DNA of 64,000 bases from Buddleja alternifolia (lineage: Eukaryota > Streptophyta > Magnoliopsida > Lamiales > Scrophulariaceae): the NCBI GenBank assembly GCA_019426215.1, contig CM033394.1, positions 41,600,423 through 41,664,422 of the forward strand, written 5' to 3'. The notes under the pieces were generated by a model that saw only the letters and a program-made list of their open reading frames with translations, ran no database searches and was not told the origin of the DNA. Both the position numbers and the translations under genes were made by a program. Below, piece by piece: positions 22,720 through 33,645 of the stretch. Within the stretch, counting starts at the first letter, position 1; every line of letters starts with the position of its first letter.

Positions 22720-23128
22720 GATCACTACAAGAAAATTAAGTATTGACAATAAAAATATTTGTCGTTGTTTGAAGCTGTGGTCCATAGAGATCTAAACTCA
22801 TGGATAGCCATGGTAAATGTTTCATATTGCCATTCAGACATCAGCCACGGTAGAAAAGGGATGATAATTATTTTATGCTCGAACAAGCCGTGGTGAAAGA
22901 AATGATAATCTAATACTTTGTTACCATGGTTGAAAAGCCATGGTCTTTGTCATGAACTAAACTAGACAATGGCTATAAGTCATGGGTAATGTTTTGGCCA
23001 TTCTTGCAGATACACGACCAATGACGAGGTGCAACCGTGGTTTATTAACTTTGACCATGTGGCTAATTAAGGGGGTTTTCACCCTGAATAAGTAACATCG
23101 GCAAAAATCAATTTTTTTTGTAGTGGAT
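22720..23128. mobile_element. Non-autonomous CACTA element
   Basis: The body is 22723-23125 (403 bp). The ends are CACTACAAGAAAA on the left and CACTACAAAAAAAATT read inward from the right. A perfect 3-bp duplication GAT flanks it (22720-22722 and 23126-23128). These are the hallmarks of CACTA (EnSpm) transposons. The interior repeats GCCATGGT-like words. No transposase is present. Confidence 0.88.
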
Positions 23129-24020
23129 TGATATATTTTCTAGTCGTTAAGTGTAAATCAAATATCAACATCGGAAAATTGCATTTCTATCCTATATGTT
23201 TGGTCTTTTTCAATTTTGGTCCCTTTCGTTACGAAAATCTCACGTTGTGTCCCGTAACTTTTAAAATTCTAACATTTGGTCCAAACCGAATATTCCATTC
23301 AAAGTTTAATGGTCAACTTCGTCAGTCAATATTTTGATTAATTATTTTTGGGAGAATTCGTAAGTGAATGCACTCACACGTATATTTTATTCAGTATTAC
23401 GATGTTTCTATTCAAAAATCACGTGCTACTCATGCACAAAGTATCTCAAAACAACCGGTCAAAATATTTTGGCCATTCTTGCAGATACACAGCTAAAGCC
23501 GAGGTGCAAACGTGGTTAATTAATTTTGACCATGACTAAGTAACGTGGGCAAAAATCACTTTTTTTTTTTGTAGTGGATTGATATATTTTCTAGTCGTTA
23601 ACTTTAAATCAAATATCAACATCGAAAAATGGCATTTTTGATCCCATAGGTTTGGCCTTTTTCAATTCTGGTCCCATCGTTATGAGAATCTCACATTATG
23701 TCCTGTAACTTTTATAAATTTTCATATTTACTCCCAACTGAATATTTCATTCAAAATTTAATGGTCAACTACGCTAGTCAACATTTTGGCTAATTGTTTT
23801 TGGGAGAATTCATAAGTGAATGCACTCCCACACATATTTTATTCAATATTACGATGTTTCTATTCAAAATCACGTGCTACTCATGCACAAAATATCTCAA
23901 AACAACCGATCAAAATGTTTTGGAGAATGATACACGGCTAAAGTCGAGGTGCAACCTTGGTTAGTTAATTTTGACCATGGCTAAGGAGGTTTTCACCATG
24001 GCCAAGCAACATCGGCAAAA
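23113..24020. repeat. Tandemly duplicated 450-bp CACTA/Mutator composite
   Basis: Two direct copies, about 23113-23563 and 23564-24020. Each contains TTGTAGTGGATTGATATATT, a GGAAAATTGCATTT-type Mutator end and a piece of CACTA right end (GATACACGGCTAAAG-like). The same composite appears at 4490. The second copy stops where a Tourist-like MITE begins. Confidence 0.7.
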
Positions 24021-24025
24021 ATCAA

Positions 24026-24507
24026 GGCATTGTTTGTTTATGTATTTTAGGCAAAATCTTGAAAATTTCTCGAAAAATGCTTACTACATGGATTCGTGTG
24101 AAAATGATGTGATATGTGTTGTGTTTGTTTATATTTTTTAAAATAGTTGAGATTTGTAAAGTGTGTCAAATCAATAGTTGATGTATAATGGGTTAAATGA
24201 TTAAGTTAGTTATTTGTGTAATGATTATATGAATAAATAAATAATAGAATAGGATAGATAGAAATGTAATGTTAATTTATTTTTAAAATAAGGAAGATTG
24301 AATAGAAAAGTAATGATTGGAGAAATTTTTTTTGATTGATGAATGTGTGAAATTATTGATATAGTGAGTGATAGGTAGTTATATAGAAGATTGAAAAAGT
24401 TAAGTTGAAAAAAATTGAATTTAAATGAAAATGGTTTGTGTTATATTTTTAGGATTTTGTGATCAGGATATTGAAAATGGAATTTGAAAACATAAACAAA
24501 CAAGGCA
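24026..24507. mobile_element. Tourist-like MITE, copy 1
   Basis: Terminal inverted repeats are GGCATTGTTTGTTTATG and, on the opposite strand, TGCCTTGTTTGTTTATG. The flanking trinucleotides are CAA and TAA, probably a decayed TAA duplication. The interior is homologous, in the opposite orientation, to the MITE at 57378-57790. No coding. PIF/Harbinger affiliation rests on TIR and 3-bp duplication. Confidence 0.8.
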
Positions 24508-24557
24508 TAAGTGTTACACGACAAAAAACAGTTGTAGTTGTCGTGGTGTTAAGATAT

Positions 24558-25462
24558 TATTGAACTAGGAAAAATTGCACTTTTTACGTCCCATAGCTTT
24601 GTCGGAATTCAATTTTGGTCCCACTCGTTACAAAAATATCACATTGAGTCCCATAACTTACAAAAAATCTCACATTTGGTCCCATCCGTCAATTTTTAAC
24701 GGAGAAGGACATGTGTCCGTTAGTTAAGGGCCAATTTTTTTTTATAAGTAATTATATATATATAAGTAAAAAAAAATTCCAATCGTTCACTGTTCATCGT
24801 CTTCACAGTGAAGACGATGAACAGTGACTATATTTTTTTGTTATTTAATTTTTATATATAATATATTATATAATTTTGTGTGTATATATATACATATTAT
24901 ATATGTCTATGTGTGTGTATGGGGAGGGGGGGGATATTTGGTCACTGTTCATCGTCAATTCACAGTGTTATTTAATTTTTATATATAATATGTTATATAA
25001 TTTTGTGTGTATATATATACATATTATATATGTCTGTGTGTGTATGTGTGAGTGAGTGGTGGTGGTGGTGGTGGTGGGGGGGGCGGGGGGGGCGGGGGCC
25101 CAACACACACACACACATAATCACACATACACACACATACATATATAAACACACATAGACATATATAATATGTATATATATACATACAAAATTATATTAT
25201 ATATTATATATAAAAATTAAATAACGAAAAAAAGAGAGTCACTGTTCATCGTCTTCACATACACACACATACATATATAAACACACATAGACATATATAA
25301 TATGTATATATATACATACAAAATTATATTATATATTATATATAAAAATTAAATAACGAAAAAAAGAGAGTCACTGTTCATCGTCTTCACTGTGAAGACG
25401 ATGAACAGTGACTCTCTTTTTTTTTGTTATTTAATTTTTATATATAATATATTATATAATTT

Positions 25463-25493
<31 letters not shown>

Positions 25494-25780
25494 GTATTAT
25501 ATTTTATGTTTTTTTGTTAAATTATTAAACTAATTACAAGTTGGGGGGGCTTTTTTGCAATTCTCCCTTGTTTTATCACGGTCAAAGCTTTGACTAACGG
25601 CCCACGTGCAAGACACATGCCTTCTGCCGTTAAAAATAAACGGAAATTGACGGATGAGACCAAATGTGAGCTTTTCTGTAAGATATGGGACTCAATGTGA
25701 TATTTTTGTAACGAGTAGGACCAAAATTGAATTCGGGCAAAGTTATGGGATGTAAAGTGCAATTTTGCCTATTGAACTAT
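24558..25780. mobile_element. Mutator-like foldback transposon with 10-bp target duplication
   Basis: The body is 24568-25770 (1203 bp). TATTGAACTA flanks it at 24558-24567 and 25771-25780. The termini are GGAAAAATTGCAC and, on the opposite strand, GGCAAAATTGCAC, and the arms carry the family 'GTCCC/ATAACTT' modules. The interior contains several copies of CACTGTTCATCGTCTTCAC, two of them as near-perfect palindromes (about 24786-24828 and 25371-25413), TA/GT microsatellites in direct repeat, and a G-rich tract at 25061-25098. There is no transposase. Confidence 0.9.
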
Positions 25781-25877
25781 CACAAACTACACTAAATAAG
25801 CTAATAATTTAAACTTGAATTGGGTGGGGGCTGCGTCTACCACAAATTATGATGTAGGCTCAACCGCTTGGGCCGAC

Positions 25878-26425
25878 CATGGTTCAAAGTATAGGCCGAT
25901 ATCTGATAATATCGACCGATACGTACCGGATCGGTCCTTTCTGATCCGATAATATAGGGCGATATCAAATATTATCGGAGATTATACATATCGCCCATAA
26001 CATCCGATAATATCGATGATATCTCTGATACAATGATATTATCGATCGTATTGGGATATTATCGGTGATAATATCGGGCATCTTGGATATTATTTTCAAG
26101 AACAAAACTTTCATTGATTTTTTATAAATATACTTTTAGGATATAACTTAGTGGGCATATTATTACATAAACCTTGATATAATTATCAAAGTACTCTTTT
26201 TTATTACAAATTTAGGTTCGAAAATATTATTATATTTAAATTTTTAATATCTAATGCGATATTTTTTTTTTACAATGTACCAATTAATGGAAACTTTTGT
26301 TTCTATCAATATAAGTATATAAATTTTTTTAGCAACCTAGCATGCGTTATTTCGTATCGCCTACCGTGATCGATATGAAACAACACCTACCGATATTATC
26401 ACCGATACCACAACCTTGAACCATG
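25878..26425. mobile_element. hAT-like non-autonomous element
   Basis: The termini are CATGGTTCAAAG and, on the opposite strand, CATGGTTCAAGG. The flanking octamers GGGCCGAC (25870-25877) and GGGCCAAC (26426-26433) differ at one base, which fits an 8-bp hAT duplication. The interior is rich in GATAATATCG words. A second, truncated copy is at 28440-28991. No transposase. Confidence 0.7.
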
Positions 26426-26433
26426 GGGCCAAC

Positions 26434-27176
26434 CTTAAGCAATCACACCTCATGCCAACCTAGGCCATGGGTCTGCATGATAGCCCATTGAACCCGTCCA
26501 GGTAAGTATGGAACTAGAAATCCTTCCAGCCCATTATATACCATATTACCCTCTTATTCCAAATTCTCTACTAGATGTGGGATAAACCAATTGTTTACAT
26601 CTTCTATTGCCCTCTTTGTAATGATTAAGACATCAAGAAGGAACCATAGACTCCATTTTCTTTCTACAATATTGCATTTATATGCGCAGAAAATTATTGT
26701 CAAAAACGTACGTATATTCTTATCGAATTATAATGATAAGTTCTTTTACGTATACTATGATACTTAATCAAGTTGAAAGAGTAAAAGTGGGTATTTTTGG
26801 TAGATAATCCAAGATGATAACATGTACAAAACTTTTGACTTCCTAAGGTTATTCATCATGTAATATGGAGTTATGAAAGATTGAAATCTCACAGTAAGAT
26901 GGAAATTTTGTTAAGAGTCTGGGGCTTTATATTGTATTCTATAACATTTTCGTTGCCTGTTCACTGAATTCTCTAACTATTATACTTTACTAAGCCAAAC
27001 ATGTTCCTATCTACTTCTGGGTTTTGTTAATTTAAGATCATAAGTTGTCAACAAAATTATTTTTGCTTCAGAATCTGTTAGTTCAACAATCTACTGCAAC
27101 AGATTGTAATATTTTTTATAATTAATTACTTAATAAATTTGATACCAAGTAAAAAGAAATTTCATCTAAGAATTGG
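26434..27176. other. Intergenic, no gene recognised
   Basis: Non-coding DNA downstream (3') of the U2 gene. Nothing beyond ordinary AT-rich sequence was recognised. Confidence 0.5.
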
Positions 27177-27367
27177 TGGGGTGTGCCCGGCCAAGACAAT
27201 AGTGCAATGCCAAGGCGACACATGAGAGCCCCAGCAGCAAGCCACTATGATGGACTCTCCCCTTAAAAAAATTTAATATCGTATGGACCATTGGTCCACA
27301 TATCAAATATTAAACTGATAAGAACAGATACTACACTTGATCTTAGCCAAAAGGCAGAGAAAGGTAT
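27177..27367 (-). ncRNA. U2: U2 spliceosomal snRNA gene
   Basis: The minus strand from 27367 reads as plant U2 snRNA: an ATACC start, the conserved CTTTTGGCTAAGATCAAG block, the branch-site recognition GTAGTATC inside the AGTGTAGTATCTGTTC block, then TATCAGTTTAATAT. A U-rich Sm site (AATTTTTTT) follows, then two stem-loops of 3' sequence ending near GGGCACACC. Length is about 191 nt, as expected for plants. One 5' base differs from the usual CTCGGCC (CTCTGCC here). It base-pairs with the intron branch site in the spliceosome. The intact core and the promoter elements suggest an expressed gene rather than a pseudogene. Confidence 0.92.
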
Positions 27368-27392
27368 GCTTTAATTTGTTTTTCGATTCTCC

Positions 27393-27443
27393 TTTAATAT
27401 CAATGCCATCTATCGACACTCCTTCTAATCCTCGATGTGGGAA
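27393..27443 (-). promoter_or_regulatory. U2 promoter: USE and TATA
   Basis: On the minus strand TTCCCACATCG at 27443-27433 matches the plant snRNA upstream sequence element, about 66-76 bases before the start. A TATA-like TGATATTAAA at 27402-27393 lies about 26-35 bases before it. The roughly 30-bp gap between them fits the RNA polymerase II arrangement in plants. Confidence 0.8.
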
Positions 27444-27462
27444 TCTGACAATAGTACCATTC

Positions 27463-28148
27463 TACTTCTTGGGGCCTTTGTTGCCCTTGTTAAACAAATG
27501 AAACATGCTGTTAGGCATTGCAATTTTATAAACAGAATCAACATTAAATAATAATAGCGTATCTTCTGGAAATAGAAACGTGAATGTGTCTGAAGTCCTG
27601 GGCACGACAACATTTTTTGGGACACATTAAAGCAGCAAAAATCTTTACAATTTAGTCAGCGAACAGTGCAATCGACAGCGGAGAATCTAACAAAATTATT
27701 TCTCAAATACTTAAATCTGACAAAAAATAATCTTATACTTACGTGAGAATCTTTTCTTTTGAACACGATAACAATGAACGGAAAACTTAAGTCAAGATAC
27801 GAATCACCTATCAAATACTGAAATCTGAAAACAGATAATTCATACCTCCATGAAAGTTTTCAATTCGAGAAAATTACAATTGATCGAATGCCAGTACAAA
27901 CCCTGAAGGCCGGATCCAGCGATTCTCGATAAACTATTACTATTTACGACTACTGCTAATCTATGCTATAAACTATTTCTAATTACGCCTACTCCTAAGA
28001 AAAGAGTAAATAAGTTATTGATGATTTTGATGATCATGCTTTTTTCTTTCTTTCTCTTTGCGCTTATATACTCCACTTCTTTTGTTGGTTTCTTCGCAAC
28101 CTCCACGTTCTCCTCTGCTTCGGGAACCGCCGTCAACTCCCTCTTCAA
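27463..28148 (-). other. Possible small host gene, unrecognised
   Basis: An ATG at 28148 opens about 60 codons (EEN..VAKKPTKE, then a Lys-rich stretch AKRKKEK). A second open stretch follows a good acceptor (TGCCCAG at about 27605) and ends in KGNKGPKK and TAG near 27463, about 20 bases before the U2 upstream element. Several AAGCCCAAT/TGGGCT site-II-like words lie upstream (28215-28385). I do not recognise the protein, and the intron structure between is unresolved. It may not be a gene. Confidence 0.25.
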
Positions 28149-28439
28149 ATTTCTCTGATTTTGGCGCCCGAGTTTAAGTTGATTTTTCTGGGTTCAGGCT
28201 TATCCTTTCTCTTATCCTTATTGGGCTGCTCCATACTCTTTTTCAAATGTTCTATTTGTCTTTGTTCTTGATTTCTTCAAACCTAGGTCCTTTCGACTTT
28301 ACCCAAGTCATTCCTTTTTCAAGCTTTACTCGAACATAAGCCCAATTTGATTATTATTTTCCGATTACTTCTTTATTGGGCTTTTTTTTAATTTGAAAAG
28401 CCCGTTTAGTATTTTTAAGTGTAAACATATATTTCTAAG

Positions 28440-28991
28440 TATTGGCCTATACGTATCCGGATCAGCCCTTATCGATTCGATAATACCGAACGATATCCAA
28501 TATTATCAGAGGTTCTATGTATTGATATTCGATAATATTGGATGATATACCGATACAATATTATCGGCCGTATCGGGACAATACCAGGCATATCGATATT
28601 TTTTCCATAAATAAAATTTTATATATTTTTTGTAAATATGTTTTGGGATATAATTTAATAGATGTATTATTACATATACATTGAAAAGTTACGATATAAT
28701 TAGTAATAAACTATCTACCAAAAAAAATGCTCACTTCTATTATAAATTTCAATTTGATGATAACATTATATCTCAATTTATTTATATCAAATGTAATCTT
28801 TTCTTTTATAATGTACCAATTAGTGGAAAGTGTTGTTTTTTATATTTTCAACAATTTTACAAATTTCTTTCTTAGCATCCTATTATGCATTTATTTCGTA
28901 TCTCCCGATAATATCCCAATACACTGCGATTGATATGAAACAAGACCTGACGATATTTTCACCGATACCGCGAGTTTGAACCATGGTTGGA
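28440..28991. mobile_element. Truncated copy of the hAT-like GATAATATCG element
   Basis: Homologous to 25878-26425 from TATTGGCCTATACG to the right terminus TTTGAACCATGG. The left terminus is missing or decayed. No coding sequence. Confidence 0.65.
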
Positions 28992-29571
28992 GGCGGTATT
29001 TCAAATAACCTAAGATGATTACATATGGGACTTTGAATTCACAACATTCTTCGCCATAAATATGGAGCCATGCAGTTTTTCTTTTTTAAATTGATGAAGG
29101 GCAATTTCGAAAGAAAAATCAATTTTCAACTTTTCTACGTCGGTGAGAAAACGTCAAACAGGACTATAAGACATTCTCTTAAACCTTACCAAATACCTTA
29201 TACATAAATGGTTGTTGAAGAATTGCCTAATTTTTCCATTTTCTACTCTTTTTTTTCTTCGTCTTTTTTTTTTTTAAGTTTTGAAGCTCAAACTTTCTCC
29301 ATCTATAATTTGCATGATTGGCGGATGACCTTGATTTCAAGGAGTGAGGCTGTAGAAATGTGAGCCCACAAAACTCCAATATGCAATTGACAAACTAAAT
29401 TCCCACAAGAATTTTTATGTGCATGTGCTAAAAGTCAAGCATTGGACCAAATCAATACCGAAAATTGGTTGGCAAAAATTAAGTCGCATTTTGTATTCAC
29501 TCCTTACTAGACCGCACATCATTAGAACATAGAGCCACAACTTGCCTCCATATATTGTTGTGTAGGGATGC
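28992..29571. other. Intergenic, no gene recognised
   Basis: No domain or RNA gene was seen. Homopolymer T runs at about 29247-29275. Confidence 0.5.
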
Positions 29572-30201
29572 AAACGAGTCGAACTCGAGCTGAGCTTGAT
29601 GAAATTTTCAGGTTCGAGCTTGATTATTTTTGTTTGAGCTCGAGCTCGACTAGCCTAATTTTCTGGAGCTCGAGCTCAAGCTCAAAGTTGATGAGAGCTC
29701 GAGCTTGAAGTAGAATTTAATTTAATTCTTTTCTATTTTTAGATAATAAAATAATTATTTTATTTGTCACAATATGCTACTAACGTATAGTACCCATTAT
29801 TAAGATTAGATAAATAATAACTAAACGCTTTATATTCAACAAGTATTTAGAAAATAGAGGAGAGTGTTATGAAAACATGATTTCATTAAATTAATTTATA
29901 GAAAAATATATCATAAATATTAACTTAAAGATATATTTTATGATTGTTTTTGTTGTGCTTGATTTAAACCAGAAAAAAACTTAATTATCATTAAAATATG
30001 TTGTGTATAAAATTTTAAGTACTATTATTATGAAATCTCATTATTTTTAATCATATATAAATCTAATTAAATAATTAAAAAAACTCACGAGCCGGCTCAT
30101 AACCGTCTGAACAATTATAATGAGCTCAAATTCGGTTGATGAGACAACATGAGCTCGAGCCGAGCTCCAATTGAGCAGGCTCGACTCACCTTACAACCCT
30201 A
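29572..30201. mobile_element. hAT-like MITE (GAGCTCGAGC family)
   Basis: The left terminus TAGGGATGCAAACGAGTCG pairs with a right terminus that reads TAGGGTTGTAAGGTGAGTCG on the opposite strand. Both arms are dense in GAGCTCGAGC. The middle is AT-rich and non-coding. TIR type resembles plant hAT MITEs; no clear 8-bp duplication was found. Smaller relics with the same words lie at about 36590-36660 and 45475-45720. Confidence 0.65.
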
Positions 30202-30784
30202 CAGTTAAGTTGTGAGTTGCGACTAAATACCAATGTGAGGCAATGATGTTTAACTCAAGTAGCAAAGATAGAGCCATGAATACTACACAATTATGAATTT
30301 CTTCTACAATTCAAATTATCACATATCAAGTACATCTATTCATAAATCTTCTTTTGTCAATTTATATCGGCATTGTTATTATACAACTGTCCCTTATTTT
30401 TTTTAATTGCTAATTATTCAATTGGTGCACTTAACTTCATTAAGGAAAACTGGAAAACAATAATATATCTTGTTTCGAAGCGAAAGTGAAAGCTGATTGC
30501 AAAAGCAAGATTATTCTCTTTAACAAAAGTTGAATAAGAAACTTACAACAAAAAGAAAACCGAAACACATATTTATTTAATTATTTGTAACACTAATGAA
30601 TAAGAAATTAGGAGTTCTAGTACTCTATACCCACATTCACACAAAATTTCTCTTCTTTTAAATAAAAAATAAATTTCTTATTATAAAGCAAATTCTTTTT
30701 CTTCATACATAGCAGCATCATTACATTTTTTTCTCCTTTTTCCCTGTCATTAGTTGCAGTGTGACATTGTCCTGGATGAGACAA
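30202..30784. other. 3' flank of the receptor-kinase gene
   Basis: Non-coding AT-rich DNA downstream of the minus-strand kinase gene, including its 3' UTR. No polyadenylation site can be fixed. Confidence 0.5.
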
Positions 30785-33300
30785 TCAATCAGAGGGCAGT
30801 GCCAGTCTTTCCAGTGCATCCGAGACGTGCCTCATCGACGGTCTCCTATCGGGGTTGCTCTGAGAGCACGCCATTGCAATCTTCAAAACAGCCATAATCT
30901 CTTCTTCATTATCACCTTCTTGAACTAAGTACGGGTCTAATACATCACAAAGCGGCTTTTTTACCTCAATGCATATTTGCATCCAATGGACCAGATCAAT
31001 TTCTGAGGAACCCACACGAACAAACCTTGATTTTCCAGTAACCATTTCCAGTAAAATTATCCCAAACGAGTAGACATCCCATTTTTGGGATGGTTTCATC
31101 ACTTTAAACGCCTCAGGGGCTTGATAACAGGACCTGAAAGAAGCTGTGCTGCTTAGTTGCCTCCGTTGTGGTTCATCAGAGACTGTTAGATTTGATCGTA
31201 TGGCTGAGGCTCCACCGGCTATATTAGCTAGGCGACCGAGGCCAAAATCAGATATTCTGGGCTCCATATCGTGTCCAAGCAATATATTCGATGGCTTAAG
31301 ATCCCCGTGAACATATTTCTTGGGACTATGCTCGTGTAGATAAACCAAACCTCTTGTAACTCCTTTTATTATTTTCAATCGAGTAGACCATGAAAGAGGA
31401 GTAAACTTTACCATCCCAGGGTTCCCTGTGGATATTATTAGCGCGCGCACACACACACAAAAAAAAATTAAAGTTACCACCATGTAAACAAACAAGAGAA
31501 CCAAAATAATTGTAAACGATAATGTCACTTTGGTCCCTCATGCTTAATTTAAGAATCACTTTAAACTCCCATGTCAAAATCGGTTAGCATTCCTAATGTT
31601 CAAATTTAGTTTTACTTAAGTCCTTCTGCACATATATACCCTTAAATGTGAGTTTGCATATTTACCCTTAAGGGTAAAAATGTACTTAAGTGAAACCAAA
31701 TTTGAATATTATGATGCTAAATCATTATTTAAACATGAGGACTAAACTGATTCTAACGTTAAAATGAGAGACCAAAAGTGACATTACCCATAATTGTAAG
31801 TCACATCGACTATAATGAAAATGATAAATTTGTTTCAAGTCTATGAAACTCACCATGGATCGCAGTAGCAAGATTCCCATTCGGTACAAAATCATATATC
31901 AACAACTTCTCGTCCACCGACCAATAATACGCTCTAAGAGTTACAATATTCCGATGTCTTAGCTTTCCAATAGCTTCGACTTCACTCCGGAATTCACTCA
32001 ACCTTTGCGAACCTCCTTCTCCCAATCTTCTCACAGCCAAAGTAAGCCCATCATCAAGCACAACTTTGTACACAATTCCAATCCCACTCTTACCAAGCAC
32101 AAAAGCAGAGGCCTTCAAAAGCTCGTCGAGATCAAATGCCAGGTCAGCATCCAACGCCACCAAATCATACTGTTCTAAATTCTCTGATAAACTCTCCGAT
32201 TCATCTTTCCTAAAGCATAAACATTTGCCCCCTTTCCCTCCATTTTCGTCCTTCCTCTTGGCACAAGAGCAAATTTTTGAGTAGCAATACGAGAAGATCA
32301 ACCCGAAAACACAAATACCAATCAAATCACTAACAATAATTAAGGCAATCAACGCGGCCTTACTTAGACCCGTTCCACCAACTTTTCCAAAATTTTCTCC
32401 ATTTCCGGGGAAGTAAGGAAATGAGGAAGGTGAACTTGCTTGACTATCATAAGAACATAGATTCTTCAATGGAGGGCCACAGAGACCAACATTCCCGATA
32501 AACGCCGTTGGCCCTCTAGTAATTAAAGCGCCATTTTGTGGAATTGGACCCGTTAACTTATTATAACTCAGATCAATGTAAATTTTCTCAGGAAGATTAC
32601 CAAAACTAGCTGGGATTGAGGCATTAAACATATTATGAGACAAGTCAAAAGTATCTTGCAAATTCGAAAGATAACCGAAACTATCAGGCATCGAATTATC
32701 GAAGTAATTGTATGAAAGCTCAAGCTTCTCCAACAAAACCAAGTTTTTCCCAAACTCATTAGGTAAAGAGCCACTAAAATTATTATGACTAAGAACAAGA
32801 CTTTTCAACTTTTTACACTGAGTTAATGATATTGGCAAAGACCCATTAAACAAATTATGTGATAAATCCAAAATTTGAAGGTATTTCAAATTCCCAACAT
32901 CAAATGGCAAAATCCCAGAAAATGAATTTCCATAAAGAACTAAACTTTGAAGCCCATGAACATTAAAAAGCTCTAAAGGTAAACTTCCAATAAAGTTATT
33001 ATTCCTCAAATTCAAATGCCTAAGCTTAGAGAGAGAAACAAGAGAAGGAGAGAGAAACCCAGAGAGTTTCTTCTTAGGAATGTTAATAGATACGACTTTT
33101 TGTTGTATGCATGTAATGCCATTCCATGAACAAGGGTTTACATCAGAATTGTTCCAATTGTTGAGTGACCCTTCAGGGTCTTGTGTAATTGATTGCTTGA
33201 ATGACAACAGAGCTATGCCTTCATCGTTTAAAGCATTCACAACAGTGAAATTATCATAATTGTGTAGGATTAAAATGAAAAAAGGGATTAAAGATAACAT
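30785..33300 (-). CDS. ZAR1-like: LRR receptor-like kinase, ZAR1 type (subfamily III)
   Basis: Two exons, complement(30785..31425, 31854..33300), give 695 residues; splice sites are CATG|gtgag and ccacag|GG. Order: signal peptide (about 1-25), LRRNT with W..SDVNPCSW, about six leucine-rich repeats (70-260), a proline/serine stretch, a transmembrane helix (about 315-340: [18 protein letters not shown]), a Cys-rich juxtamembrane segment, then the kinase domain. The glycine-rich loop is [12 protein letters not shown]. The usual VAVK lysine is Arg (LAVRRLG). The catalytic loop is [10 protein letters not shown] and the Mg loop SDFGLGR. Arabidopsis ZAR1 has the same VAVRRLG and acts in zygote division at the plasma membrane. 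All structural parts look intact. A Mutator-like MITE lies in the intron. Function in this plant is inferred from similarity. Confidence 0.9.
31506..31799. mobile_element. Mutator-like MITE in the kinase intron
   Basis: The body is 31516-31789 (274 bp). A perfect 10-bp duplication ATAATTGTAA flanks it at 31506-31515 and 31790-31799. The ends are GATAATGTCACTTTGGTC and, on the opposite strand, GGGTAATGTCACTTTTGGTC. It sits wholly within the intron. Confidence 0.85.
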
Positions 33301-33645
33301 TTTTAAGAGAAATTACACTAAATTATGAAATGTGACCGTTAGAACTTGCCTTTGTGCAGATGGAACGGTGATTCACAGAGGAGTGAGTGTGTGTACTGTG
33401 TGCGAAAGGTATAAGAGTGGGGATGATGTATGGAGAAGAGCCAAAAAAATGTTTGTTTTCAGTTCAGTAAAGGGAAATTGATCAGTGTGAAAAAACAAAA
33501 AGGAAATTTTCAGTAGCTATCTTGATCTTGTTATGGGAAACCCATACTGCACTGTTTCTTATATCAGTTTGCACTTGGGAAAGGGAAGGAAAATTCTATA
33601 CCATACGTCCATATCAGGGTCAATGGTCCCGGTGTAGTCTACACC
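33301..33645 (-). promoter_or_regulatory. 5' flank of the receptor-kinase gene
   Basis: Presumed promoter and 5' UTR for the minus-strand gene. No unambiguous TATA box was identified. Confidence 0.35.
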
